Below, piece by piece: positions 17,200-24,391 of a stretch of DNA of 63,043 nucleotides. The position numbers were made by a program, and so were the translations under genes. This stretch comes from CAIKOD01 sp035543455 (lineage in GTDB: Archaea; Halobacteriota; Methanomicrobia; Methanomicrobiales; Methanospirillaceae), in assembly GCA_035543455.1 (NCBI GenBank), contig DATKKE010000008.1, forward strand, positions 1-63,043, written 5' to 3'. The notes below the pieces were generated by a model that was given only the letters and a program-made list of their open reading frames with translations, made no database searches and was not told the origin of the DNA. How positions within the stretch are numbered: position 1 is the first letter of the stretch; every line of letters begins with the position of its first letter.

Positions 17200-17420
17200 T
17201 GTTTTTTAACTCGATCTTGCGCACGCTAGACTATGGCTTCCCGACTTACCACAGAGGCACCCACAGAGAACTCTATTCTTCGGTTTCACTCCATCAAGGG
17301 CGCCGGGAGCACTCGGAGGTGGCATGGCCTCAGCCAGGCCTCGTGCTCCCTGCCTCCATCGAGCCCGCGAGTGGAACGGGAAGCGGGCGGTTTCGCTCAG
17401 GAACTAGATATCCGAAAAAA
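17200..17420. other. Structured GC-rich segment, possible IS200/IS605 (tnpB) tail remnant
   Basis: There is no convincing gene in 17161-17422. Strong complementary pairs exist: GGGAGCAC 17305-17312 with 17343-17350, enclosing GGCCT/AGGCC (17326-17330/17336-17340), then GCCCGC/GCGGGC (17363-17368/17383-17388). A short open frame here ends like the low-complexity tails of archaeal TnpB proteins (EREAGGFAQEL). TnpB guide RNAs overlap the gene's 3' end, so this may be a decayed tnpB/omega-RNA end. That is a pattern impression only. Confidence 0.3.
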
Positions 17421-17422
17421 AA

Positions 17423-18175
17423 TTACGCCGGGTTAAGAAGTTGGTATAACTCTGAAATGGCGGTTATTGTTTTGAACCCCTTATCTGTGATAATATAATC
17501 TCCACGCTCATGGCGTTGTAAAATCATCCCTGATTCTGTAAGTTTTTTAATGTGGAAGAGGAGGTTCCCGCCCCGGAGCCCTGTCATCTGGGATATGTCA
17601 GAAAATGACCTTGTCTGGGTTGTAAGGGATTTTAAAATCTGGAACCGCTGGATATTTGCTACAGGTTCGAGAAGATCCTTGACTACAGATTCATCCGCAA
17701 TATCCAGTGATCTCTCGTTATTTTCATCGATCTTTTTGTAAATCCCGAGTGACTGCATCAGGTCTACCTGCTTTTCAAAGAGCCGGTGGACTTCCGAAAA
17801 ACACGTGTCACATCGGGTATAAGGGCCTTTACTCCGCATGGTTTTCATTTGCTCGCGGTAGGACTGTATTATTTCACCCGATACCTGTCCGTCTTTAATA
17901 TGCTGCGAGGTATTCTGTAAAAATTCCATAAAAACCTGGTAACATTTTTCCCGCATTTTGCAATCGCCAACCATATGGGCAGAGAGATCTGATTTTGCAT
18001 TCTCCACCTGGTGGTTCGTGAACACATCCGAGTAATTTTTCTTTAGATCCTCAAGTACCACAGCAACCTGCTGCTGGTTTGCCCGTTCGATGAATCGCTT
18101 GAGGTCTGTTCGAAGCCCCGTAATCTCTGCCTTGAGATCGCGGATTTCTGTCAGGGTACCCAGTACTGCTCCCAT
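17423..18175 (-). CDS. Winged-helix transcriptional regulator with cysteine motifs
   Basis: This 250-residue protein has an N-terminal coiled coil (about 5-45), a middle helical domain with CKMREKC (about 73-79) and CDTC (about 122-125) motifs that could bind a metal or cluster, and a C-terminal ArsR-like winged helix (about 170-245: IQRFQILKSL, then GGNLLFHIKKLTESGMI). It is transcribed divergently from the MTH865-type gene that also carries a cysteine motif, so it probably controls that gene in response to redox or metal state. The ligand is inferred. A TATA-like gggtatattcc lies about 25 bases before its ATG. Confidence 0.7.
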   Translation of the reverse strand: MGAVLGTLTEIRDLKAEITGLRTDLKRFIERANQQQVAVVLEDLKKNYSDVFTNHQVENAKSDLSAHMVGDCKMREKCYQVFMEFLQNTSQHIKDGQVSGEIIQSYREQMKTMRSKGPYTRCDTCFSEVHRLFEKQVDLMQSLGIYKKIDENNERSLDIADESVVKDLLEPVANIQRFQILKSLTTQTRSFSDISQMTGLRGGNLLFHIKKLTESGMILQRHERGDYIITDKGFKTITAISELYQLLNPA

Positions 18176-18267
18176 AATTCTCCACTCTGTGTATCGGAAT
18201 ATACCCTCATAACACTGAAGGTCATATTACTACACCAACTCTTTTTGTATATTTTAATGACGCTCAA

Positions 18268-18277
18268 CTATATTATT
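18268..18277 (+). promoter_or_regulatory. TATA box for the MTH865-type gene
   Basis: ctatattatt is centred about 27 bases before the GTG at 18300, predicting a leaderless transcript starting at or next to that codon. The ATG at 18309 would have a 9-base leader. Confidence 0.5.
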
Positions 18278-18299
18278 ATAACAATCGTACAAGTGTCTG

Positions 18300-18695
18300 G
18301 TGAAAAAAATGCCGACATGGAGATATACCGACAAGGATGTATCGCAGGAAAAAGCCGAAGAATCGTTGAAGTCAATTAAGAATGCGTGTTTTGGGTGTGA
18401 TACCCACAATGCAGATTGCCCAATTGCAAAGGCAGCCGGGGAAGTGTCCGGGATGATATCGGTACGGGAACAGATTCATTCGCAGATTTCCGGTGCACTT
18501 GCAGGTGCAAAATTCCCGATAAAGACCCCACAAGATCTTATTGCAGCGTTTCCCAATGGTGCGGATACCACGTGCCAGGTGGGAGACGTGAAAATGACTG
18601 CCGGTGAAGCGGGTACACTGCTGAAGGCCTCGGACTTCCCCTTTAAAAGCGCAAAGGCTGTTGCCGATGTGATTGTGGACCGGGCCGGACTCTGA
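18300..18695 (+). CDS. MTH865-like protein with N-terminal cysteine extension
   Basis: The C-terminal 80 residues of this 131-residue protein match the small MTH865 family of methanogens, whose structure is known but whose function is not: REQIHSQISGALAGAKFPI at about 57-75, DTTCQVGDVKMTAG at about 88-101, DFPFKSAKAVAD near 111-122. The first 50 residues are an extension with ACFGCDTHNADCPIAKA (about 29-45), a C-X2-C-X6-C cluster absent from the founding member. The GTG start fits the TATA spacing; ATG 18309 is an alternative. It is divergent from a cysteine-containing regulator. A metal or FeS-linked function is inferred. Confidence 0.75.
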   Translation: MKKMPTWRYTDKDVSQEKAEESLKSIKNACFGCDTHNADCPIAKAAGEVSGMISVREQIHSQISGALAGAKFPIKTPQDLIAAFPNGADTTCQVGDVKMTAGEAGTLLKASDFPFKSAKAVADVIVDRAGL

Positions 18696-18750
18696 ACACT
18701 CTCTTTTTTTTGCACGTACACCCTTAATCAAACCTTTAGAAGATAGAAAC

Positions 18751-19040
18751 GCAGGCCAAGCGGCCCGAGTGAACGCCGCGATGTGGTGCGAAGGTAACGG
18801 GACGCTCTCAAGCGGACCGTCCGAGCCCCACATGCATCGCGTTCACGAGTCACCGAGCGTCTGCAATGGTACGGTAATCAGCGACGGGACCGATGACATC
18901 GGTCATGGGACCTGGAGCGTGAAGGGATAGGCGATGATGAGAAGCTCCACGACGAGGTATGGCCGTTTATCCCCATAATGAACCGATGGAGACTAGGCTA
19001 TTCTGTGAGCGGAGGAGGCCCGATGGAGCGAACATGATGG
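18751..19040 (+). ncRNA. Candidate structured RNA (possible group II intron domain I remnant)
   Basis: The 352 bases between genes have no credible ORF but are dense in nested complementarity. GTGAACGC 18769-18776 pairs with 18839-18846. ATGTGG 18781-18786 pairs with 18828-18833. CGCT 18803-18806 closes a CTCA tetraloop with 18811-18814. A 7-bp, 3-base-loop hairpin lies at 18888-18904. GGAGC 18914-18918 pairs with 18944-18948, and GGGATA 18924-18929 with 18968-18973 as a possible pseudoknot. RNase P and SRP core motifs are absent. The layout is reminiscent of group II intron domain I, but no domain V or reverse transcriptase is present. Confidence 0.4.
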
Positions 19041-19047
19041 TCGGATG

Positions 19048-19866
19048 TCAGGCAACCTTCAAAATTTGGATAAAATGGACCAGGTAGGGATAATAGATTA
19101 CGAGAGATCCCACCGTGGCAAAAAGAAGAAGGCCAAAAAAACACCTTCTCCGACGTTCAAAAGTTAATCCATATATTGACAACATTAGAAAGCTTCCAAA
19201 AAATCCCACGAAGTGGCCGATTCCATTACTAGCCAGGCTTTCGGTTTGTACAAACAAGCTAATCTGAATTCCATATTGGATTAACACAACCAGGATGATT
19301 CCAAGAATAATGAATAACGAAAAATAGAGAATCCTTCGCCACCCGGTAAACGTCACTCCACTTTCCATCATATCGAGAAAATCACTGAGGAAGAACAGGA
19401 TAAAGAGAACCAATGCATAGGCGAGCAGGGCAAACACGATACCGGAGAATCCCTGGGAGGTCACCCCGTTTCCAATTGTATTGAACAGGAATATTGTGAA
19501 TATCGATGCAACGACAGGAACCACGATAAAAGAAAAGACCGCCATAATTTTGAACCGGGTTTGTTTGCAATCCAATGAAAAAATAATCAGCATGGCAAGG
19601 AAGTAGCATCCAAGATTCCGAACGAGATGGGTTAGCTCGGAATGGGTAAACTCGTTGAGCAGGTATGTTTGAAATTGTAAGGGATGGGTTGTATTGAGGA
19701 TTAAATACGAATCCTTGGCATTTTGAGGCAATAGACAGATTAAAACTAAAATTACGGGGATTAGTATGAAAAAGAATACGCAGTAGTTCCAACCCCAGGA
19801 ATGGAGATTTGCCTTGATTTTCTCCAGGCCTTTCTTGATGTTATCATGAATGTAATTTTCTGACAT
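19048..19866 (-). CDS. Rhomboid-like intramembrane protease
   Basis: This 272-residue membrane protein has about six hydrophobic helices. Rhomboid hallmarks are visible: an HLVRN motif (His and Asn of the oxyanion region) in the second helix, QGFSG as the GxSG-type catalytic serine at mid-protein, and IGHFVGFFGSF with the catalytic His about 70 residues later. The start is placed at 19866 because the TATA box at about 19911-19920 lies 45-50 bases upstream; the longer frame to 19935 would begin upstream of the TATA box. It is divergent from a zinc-ribbon ORF and inside the att-bounded segment. The family is likely; activity is untested. Confidence 0.7.
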   Translation of the reverse strand: MSENYIHDNIKKGLEKIKANLHSWGWNYCVFFFILIPVILVLICLLPQNAKDSYLILNTTHPLQFQTYLLNEFTHSELTHLVRNLGCYFLAMLIIFSLDCKQTRFKIMAVFSFIVVPVVASIFTIFLFNTIGNGVTSQGFSGIVFALLAYALVLFILFFLSDFLDMMESGVTFTGWRRILYFSLFIILGIILVVLIQYGIQISLFVQTESLASNGIGHFVGFFGSFLMLSIYGLTFERRRRCFFGLLLFATVGSLVIYYPYLVHFIQILKVA

Positions 19867-19910
19867 TGAAGTGATTATCGAACAATCCTCTGCGAAAGAG
19901 ATTCTATTCA

Positions 19911-19920
19911 ATAATATAAT
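19911..19920. promoter_or_regulatory. Shared divergent TATA region
   Basis: The near-palindromic ataatataat could serve both strands. It is about 29 bases from the zinc-ribbon ATG on the plus strand and 45-50 bases from the rhomboid start on the minus strand. Confidence 0.35.
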
Positions 19921-19944
19921 TGTTAGATCCTCCACTGAGTCGTT

Positions 19945-20088
19945 ATGGATGAGGTATGTGATATCTGTAGGAAAAATAATGTCCCGGGTTCGAAGTATTG
20001 TGCAGACTGTGGCGTTGATTTGAAGGAGGACCGGCCAGTCCCGTCCGCAGCATCTGTTTTCGTGGCTAAACTCCCCGAGAATTCATGA
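19945..20088 (+). CDS. Short zinc-ribbon ORF running through the right att repeat
   Basis: A 47-codon ORF encodes an N-terminal zinc ribbon (MDEVCDICRKNN..., then YCADCGVDL), with paired CxxC motifs at residues 5-8 and 19-22. Such ribbons usually head longer archaeal membrane or regulatory proteins, so this looks truncated. After residue 32 it passes through the 17-base repeat 20039-20055 and ends in unrelated sequence. The TATA box 29 bases upstream supports expression as a leaderless message. It may be the front of an element gene whose rest was lost at integration. Confidence 0.45.
   Translation: MDEVCDICRKNNVPGSKYCADCGVDLKEDRPVPSAASVFVAKLPENS
20039..20055 (+). repeat. Right att-like direct repeat
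   Basis: Exact copy of 17147-17163 (TCCCGTCCGCAGCATCT). The flanking bases differ on both sides (A/G before, T/G after), so the identity is limited to the 17-base core. Confidence 0.6.
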
Positions 20089-20132
20089 TGTTCGATTTTT
20101 AAGAAAATAAGATGAGAAATTTTCTCCCTTTT

Positions 20133-21590
20133 TTACTGTTGAGTGAACTTGTCGTTATTAGAGATTGCACTGGTGCCATCGGGTGTTGTGACCGTCACAT
20201 CTACCAAACCAAGTGTACCAGCGGGAGACGTAGCGATGATAGTCGTATCCGAATTCACCGAAAATGTCGCCGCAGCGGTGGAACCAAAATTTACTGCCGT
20301 TGCACCGGAAAATCCGGTGCCGGTGATAGTCACCGTAACACCCCCTGCCGCAGATCCACTTGGCGGGGAAATCCTGGTTATCGTTGGGACTGGTTGTATC
20401 GTCTGAGTTAATACCGGTATTGATAAATTTGATTTTTTTGAGAATTCGCAATATTGTTCAACAATTGCAATTGTACTTATAGTTACCTTTGTGAGGTAAT
20501 CTTGCAGGGGTTGAATTTCCGTCCATTCAACCTCTTTATTATCCTTGGATTTTCGATTAATAGCCCCGCTTACTGCGTATAATGTGTTGATCCAATTGAC
20601 GTACGCTATCATCCATTGGGAATAATCGATGCGGTTTTTCTGCAAATCGCCTGGTGCTGAAAAAACCAATGACAGGATTGCAATCAAACCACCCGATGCC
20701 CCGGTAATATAAGTAAGGATATCATTTCTCCCATTCGCAGCGAGGATGAGTGCATACACAAGTAAACTAAGCCCGGCAATGAATTGGATGACAAACATAT
20801 ACTGGACAATACGGAGTCCTCTACGAATATCCTTCAATAAAAATTTTAAATATTTTTCCGCTGTTGTAATCAGTTTCTTCTGTTGTTCAAGGTAAAATCT
20901 CTTATCCTGGACAAGTGTTTTAGTTATTTGCGGTCCGAATGAAATGGGATCCTCTGCATATGCCTGTTCGAAAAATTGGTCCGCTTTTTCTAAATTATTC
21001 CCTTTATACGCTGCAAATCCTCGATAATTGAGTACATCGATACGCCTTGGGGAATCACGAGGTTCAACCTCTAAATATTTCTGGAAGTATTGGTCCGATT
21101 CTTCGTATCGACCCAGAGAAAACAATGCATATCCTTTGTTTATCCAGCCACGAGATTTCTCTGGCTCCAATTCAATATATCGATCCAACGCATTGATCGC
21201 ATCATGAAATTTCTCCTGGTTTGTTAAGCCCTGGTTTATTAAGCAATAGCACTTGACCCGAAGGGCATACACGTATTCCCTATCCTTTTTTACTACTTCG
21301 ACAGGCTCATCAGCGTATCCAGGATTCTCTGCAAGAACTTTTTCACAGTTTTTTAATGCGGAATCAAAATTTTTCTGTAATGCTTGAGCCATTCCCAATC
21401 CGCATAATGCTCTCCTGCACTTCGGATCAATCACCAGGGCATCCTTGAAGAAATTTTCGGCCGCCTCATTACTTTGTTTGTTAAAGGTCTTTTCATCGAG
21501 CTTAGCGCAACCCTCCTTGATCAACTCATCAACTTTCATATCATCCGCTGCCGTCCCCGTGAGAAACACCCCGGTATTTTGCATCCCCAT
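20133..21590 (-). CDS. TPR - membrane helices - IPT/TIG domain protein
   Basis: This 485-residue protein has an unusual order. Tetratricopeptide repeats fill about 20-235 (for example KSRGWINKGYALFSLGRYEESDQYF, recognisable as repeat units split over about 155-180). Two hydrophobic helices lie near 258-305, followed by a linker and a C-terminal IPT/TIG immunoglobulin-like domain (about 400-485, with PTITRISPPSG and VTITGTGFSGATAV). No signal peptide is seen, so the TPRs should be cytoplasmic and both ends on the same side unless one helix does not span. Codon use looks A/T-richer than in the metabolic genes to the left. M18 is an alternative start. Function unknown; a protein-interaction scaffold is inferred. 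Confidence 0.65.
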   Translation of the reverse strand: MGMQNTGVFLTGTAADDMKVDELIKEGCAKLDEKTFNKQSNEAAENFFKDALVIDPKCRRALCGLGMAQALQKNFDSALKNCEKVLAENPGYADEPVEVVKKDREYVYALRVKCYCLINQGLTNQEKFHDAINALDRYIELEPEKSRGWINKGYALFSLGRYEESDQYFQKYLEVEPRDSPRRIDVLNYRGFAAYKGNNLEKADQFFEQAYAEDPISFGPQITKTLVQDKRFYLEQQKKLITTAEKYLKFLLKDIRRGLRIVQYMFVIQFIAGLSLLVYALILAANGRNDILTYITGASGGLIAILSLVFSAPGDLQKNRIDYSQWMIAYVNWINTLYAVSGAINRKSKDNKEVEWTEIQPLQDYLTKVTISTIAIVEQYCEFSKKSNLSIPVLTQTIQPVPTITRISPPSGSAAGGVTVTITGTGFSGATAVNFGSTAAATFSVNSDTTIIATSPAGTLGLVDVTVTTPDGTSAISNNDKFTQQ

Positions 21591-21792
21591 TTATGCTCAA
21601 ACATCGAATCTATTATCTTGTTGTATAAAAATGGTATCCTCTGATTCTCACCGTAATATTCATGTTTATCCGGGATATCATTACCAATGAAGGATACGGG
21701 ATACAGGAAAAGGCGACCCGGTTTACCTGGGAACTGTACCAGGATATTAAATCCTGAAACATTGGGGGAACGGTCACCAGTAGTGAGCTCAG

Positions 21793-23067
21793 TTATGACG
21801 AATCAGGGGGATGTAACATCCTTTCTGCGGTTCCCCATTTGCCGATGTAAGGATCGTAGGTGCATTTCGGTGATTTGGCGTAGAGATCTCCAGAACAACC
21901 GTATGCCCAGGGCCGGCAATCATGACAAAAATAACGATATTCACAGTCTTTGCAGGTCTCAACGCGGTCCTTGGTCAGGCTCCAGAATTCTTGCATTTTC
22001 CCCTGGATAATATCAGACAACGGCTGGGATCTGACGTTACCTGCAATTTGTTCTCGTGCAAAGACGCAGGGCAGGACGTTGCCGTTGCTGGTTATTGCGA
22101 TCAATCCTGTCCAGCAATTATTCCAGCAAAGGCTGAATTCATAGGTCTTCCGATCGATTCGAAAATCCGGCCCGGTCCGGATGGATCGGAACCCGTATTT
22201 CCGTGACCAGTTCTTCGTATCGATCCCCCTCCCGGTGGGCCGGATGGAAATGGGATGCCTATGGAATAAGCCCATCTCCTTCAGGAGACGTTGAGTGCCG
22301 TCGAGATCGTCTTCGTTCTGGGCCATGGCAACGATGTCACAACGTACTGGGATGTTATAGGCCAGGAGAAGTTTCAAGCCATGTATCGTTTTTTCGAAGC
22401 TGCCACTGACTCCGGTAATAGAATCGTGAGTTGCCGATCGAAACGAATACAGGGAAGTCGCGACATTGATACTGTTCTCGGAAAAGAAACGGACAAGGGG
22501 TTCGGTGAATAATGTGCAGTTGGTCATCACTTCGATGAATTCATACCTCAGGTTTCGGGCGTGATTGATGAGTACCTTAAGGTCATCTCTCATTATGCAT
22601 TCACCCCCGGTAAATTGGACCTTTTTACAACCCATTGCGGCCCCCTGGTCGAGCCAGCCGAATATTTCCTCTGCAGATGGATCGGCGACCTGTGCAGTCC
22701 CGGCATCGGCATAGCAGTGGGGACAGCGGAGATTACATCCTGCTGTAACTTCGAGCCACATGAATTCTAATCCAACCCGGGGTGCGTCCTGAATTCTCTG
22801 TGGTTTCGGCATGGCAGAGAGCTGAATGAGACCCTGGTTGCCAAGATTCCTTATAAATTGAAGGAGGTCAGTATCTTCAAGTTCCAGGATCTTCGCGATA
22901 TCAGCCAGCCGGTAACCCCTCTCCCCGAGCTCGATAATACTCATAGCGGATGCATTGACACGAAATAGTTCCTTTTTTCTGAAATCGGCCAAAACAGAAA
23001 ATTTTGCCCCGGGAACCAGCACAACCCCTTCCGGAAGAGAGAAATATCGATCGAGGATCGCAATCAC
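21793..23067 (-). CDS. Radical SAM/SPASM peptide-modifying enzyme with N-terminal PqqD-like domain
   Basis: This 424-residue protein has a PqqD-like peptide-recognition domain at about 8-85 (LVPGAKFSVLADFRKKELF, then winged-helix-like IIELGERGYRLADIAKIL). The radical SAM core has the cluster motif C111-X3-C115-X2-C118 and GGE at 154-156. The SPASM-type C-terminus has cysteines at 314, 318, 334, 372, 375, 381, 384, 391 and 402 for extra FeS clusters. This architecture is that of RiPP maturases such as PqqE- or sactipeptide-type enzymes. The start is GTG 23067. A 37-codon candidate precursor ORF lies 156 bases upstream on the same strand. The chemistry performed cannot be told from sequence. 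Confidence 0.85.
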   Translation of the reverse strand: MIAILDRYFSLPEGVVLVPGAKFSVLADFRKKELFRVNASAMSIIELGERGYRLADIAKILELEDTDLLQFIRNLGNQGLIQLSAMPKPQRIQDAPRVGLEFMWLEVTAGCNLRCPHCYADAGTAQVADPSAEEIFGWLDQGAAMGCKKVQFTGGECIMRDDLKVLINHARNLRYEFIEVMTNCTLFTEPLVRFFSENSINVATSLYSFRSATHDSITGVSGSFEKTIHGLKLLLAYNIPVRCDIVAMAQNEDDLDGTQRLLKEMGLFHRHPISIRPTGRGIDTKNWSRKYGFRSIRTGPDFRIDRKTYEFSLCWNNCWTGLIAITSNGNVLPCVFAREQIAGNVRSQPLSDIIQGKMQEFWSLTKDRVETCKDCEYRYFCHDCRPWAYGCSGDLYAKSPKCTYDPYIGKWGTAERMLHPPDSS

Positions 23068-23223
23068 CTTAGTAGTTTTGATTCATATGACCAGATCGGA
23101 TCGGTATGACCCTACATACCTATCCCGGCTGAACCTGGCATTAAAAAATCTGTGAGATCCCGGATGAGATCAGTCCTCAGGGCGCCCAATCCCTACATAA
23201 ATTCCTTGTTCGCGCTGCCGTTC

Positions 23224-23337
23224 CTATTTTTGCGGGCCGGGGGCCGGGGCACATAATTCGATTTCAATTATGGATTCAGATATCTCCCTTTCGGCAAATA
23301 TCTTCTCAATACTTGGTTTCTCTTCATCGGTCGGCAT
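23224..23337 (-). CDS. Candidate RiPP precursor peptide
   Basis: An ATG-TAG ORF of 37 codons, too short for routine gene calling, starts MPTDEEKPSIEK, continues with a Glu/Ile-rich helical stretch (residues about 9-28) and ends ELCAPAPGPQK. An acidic amphipathic leader followed by a short Cys/Pro/Gly/Ala core is the standard layout of peptide substrates for radical SAM maturases. The ORF is directly upstream of, and on the same strand as, a PqqD-domain radical SAM/SPASM gene. A TATA box (23361-23371) about 29 bases before the ATG predicts a leaderless message. The substrate role is inferred from architecture and position. Confidence 0.6.
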   Translation of the reverse strand: MPTDEEKPSIEKIFAEREISESIIEIELCAPAPGPQK

Positions 23338-23360
23338 TTTGATCAAATCGTTATTATCCG

Positions 23361-23371
23361 TATAGATATAC
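23361..23371 (-). promoter_or_regulatory. TATA box for the candidate precursor ORF
   Basis: On the minus strand, gtatatctata is centred about 29 bases upstream of the ATG at 23337. It could drive both the peptide ORF and the radical SAM gene. Confidence 0.45.
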
Positions 23372-23509
23372 TTAAAGGTGATTATGAAATATTGAGCCTC
23401 ATTGTAGTCAGGAAAAAGATCGTAATCAGCTAAATTGGTGCCGCATTTATCGTTTTATTCTCCATGGTATTGGATTGAATATACTGTAAGCCGTGTTCTG
23501 GAGGTTCCG

Positions 23510-24262
23510 CTAATAAATTCGCCTGCCTTGCTCCCAATAATAGAGAAACAAATCTCTAACCCAGTTATGAAAGATCGGATCCTCACCAACAAACCCGGCG
23601 TGGTCCGTCCTCCCATTGATCTGATGGAAGCTGACGAACGCCCCCTTCTCGGTCATCAATAAGCTGACAGGAAACCTGTCGATACTTCTGAATTCCATGT
23701 TCCTTGCCACTTTAAGAGCGGACGGTTCCTTGGGAAGAAAACGTTCCAGAAAAAGAAACCTGCATTTGATACCTTCAGGAACCGATCCCCTCAGCATTGA
23801 GTCAGATACAGGGGGCTCCTCACCGCCGCTCCAGATATACTCCTCAGCCCCCCTGACCATTCGCTGAGCGGTGTTAATGTTCTCCAGCATATGCAGTTTC
23901 AGATTCGATCCAGAGAGCTCACCTAGCCTGCTCAGAAACTGGGGTGAGAGCACCAGGGCATCGTGGGTCAGGAAGTACTCCTTATGCCTTGCGACAAAAT
24001 CCAGGTGAGAGCAAAAATGCAGGACAAGCCTGCCATAAAACGTGATTGAATACGTCCCATCGGGCTGTTTCTGGGCGAGAAGAGTGTCGCTCAGGCGCTG
24101 CAACTGCCTGGAAGCCTCAGTGGTAGTCAGGTTCAGGTTACTCGCAATGCCTGTCATCGTGCGGTTCTTTTCATTCAGCCCGCGTAGTATGTTGAGCCGG
24201 CTCTCGCTTGAAAGCTCATAAAGCAGTACCTCAATTCTCTCCTGGTCCTCCAATTTCCTCAC
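23510..24262 (-). CDS. HTH regulator with FilR1-type (DUF1724) domain
   Basis: This 250-residue protein has an ArsR-like winged helix at about 5-75 (SSESRLNILRGLNEKNRTM, then TTTEASRQLQRLSDTLL). It is followed by the sensory middle domain found in the methanogen regulators related to FilR1 (about 130-230, with IKCRFLFLERFLP and FPVSLLMTEKGAFVSFH). Such proteins are abundant in Methanomicrobia, and their ligands are mostly unknown. It lies between the candidate peptide locus and a divergent DUF1269 gene, either of which it may control. A TATA-like string is hard to place among the A/T-rich bases upstream. Confidence 0.8.
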   Translation of the reverse strand: MRKLEDQERIEVLLYELSSESRLNILRGLNEKNRTMTGIASNLNLTTTEASRQLQRLSDTLLAQKQPDGTYSITFYGRLVLHFCSHLDFVARHKEYFLTHDALVLSPQFLSRLGELSGSNLKLHMLENINTAQRMVRGAEEYIWSGGEEPPVSDSMLRGSVPEGIKCRFLFLERFLPKEPSALKVARNMEFRSIDRFPVSLLMTEKGAFVSFHQINGRTDHAGFVGEDPIFHNWVRDLFLYYWEQGRRIY

Positions 24263-24391
24263 CGTTTTTGAAGCTTCAACAGTGCTGTGTAGTATTGTAC
24301 AATGCCGGTAAATAAGGGTAATCTGCTTTCCGCATGATAGAAATGTGGATGCGTGTATGTGCAGGCATTCGTTAAAAGGAGGAAAAACAAA

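Larger units (their letters stand above)
17164..20038. mobile_element. Putative small integrated element bounded by tRNA-Met att repeats
   Basis: The segment of about 2.9 kb lies between exact 17-base direct repeats. It holds an HTH regulator, an MTH865-type gene, two highly structured GC-rich non-coding patches, a rhomboid-like gene and the start of a zinc-ribbon ORF that runs through the right repeat. No integrase is present, so the element would be a remnant or depend on one elsewhere. The boundary repeats are observed; the mobile-element reading is inferred. Confidence 0.45.

Noticed and set aside
17178..17498. 106-codon plus-strand ORF after tRNA-Met
   Set aside because: It covers the structured patch and the end of the opposite regulator gene, and contains no domain.
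18751..19040. RNase P RNA or SRP 7S RNA
   Set aside because: The RNase P universal motifs (GAGGAAAGTCC and the matching ACAGAA element) and the SRP helix 8 GGAAGCAG-type loop are absent on both strands, despite strong structure.
24353..24391. Longer start for the DUF1269 gene
   Set aside because: The ribosome site AAAGGAGGA lies inside the extension and fits the ATG at 24392.
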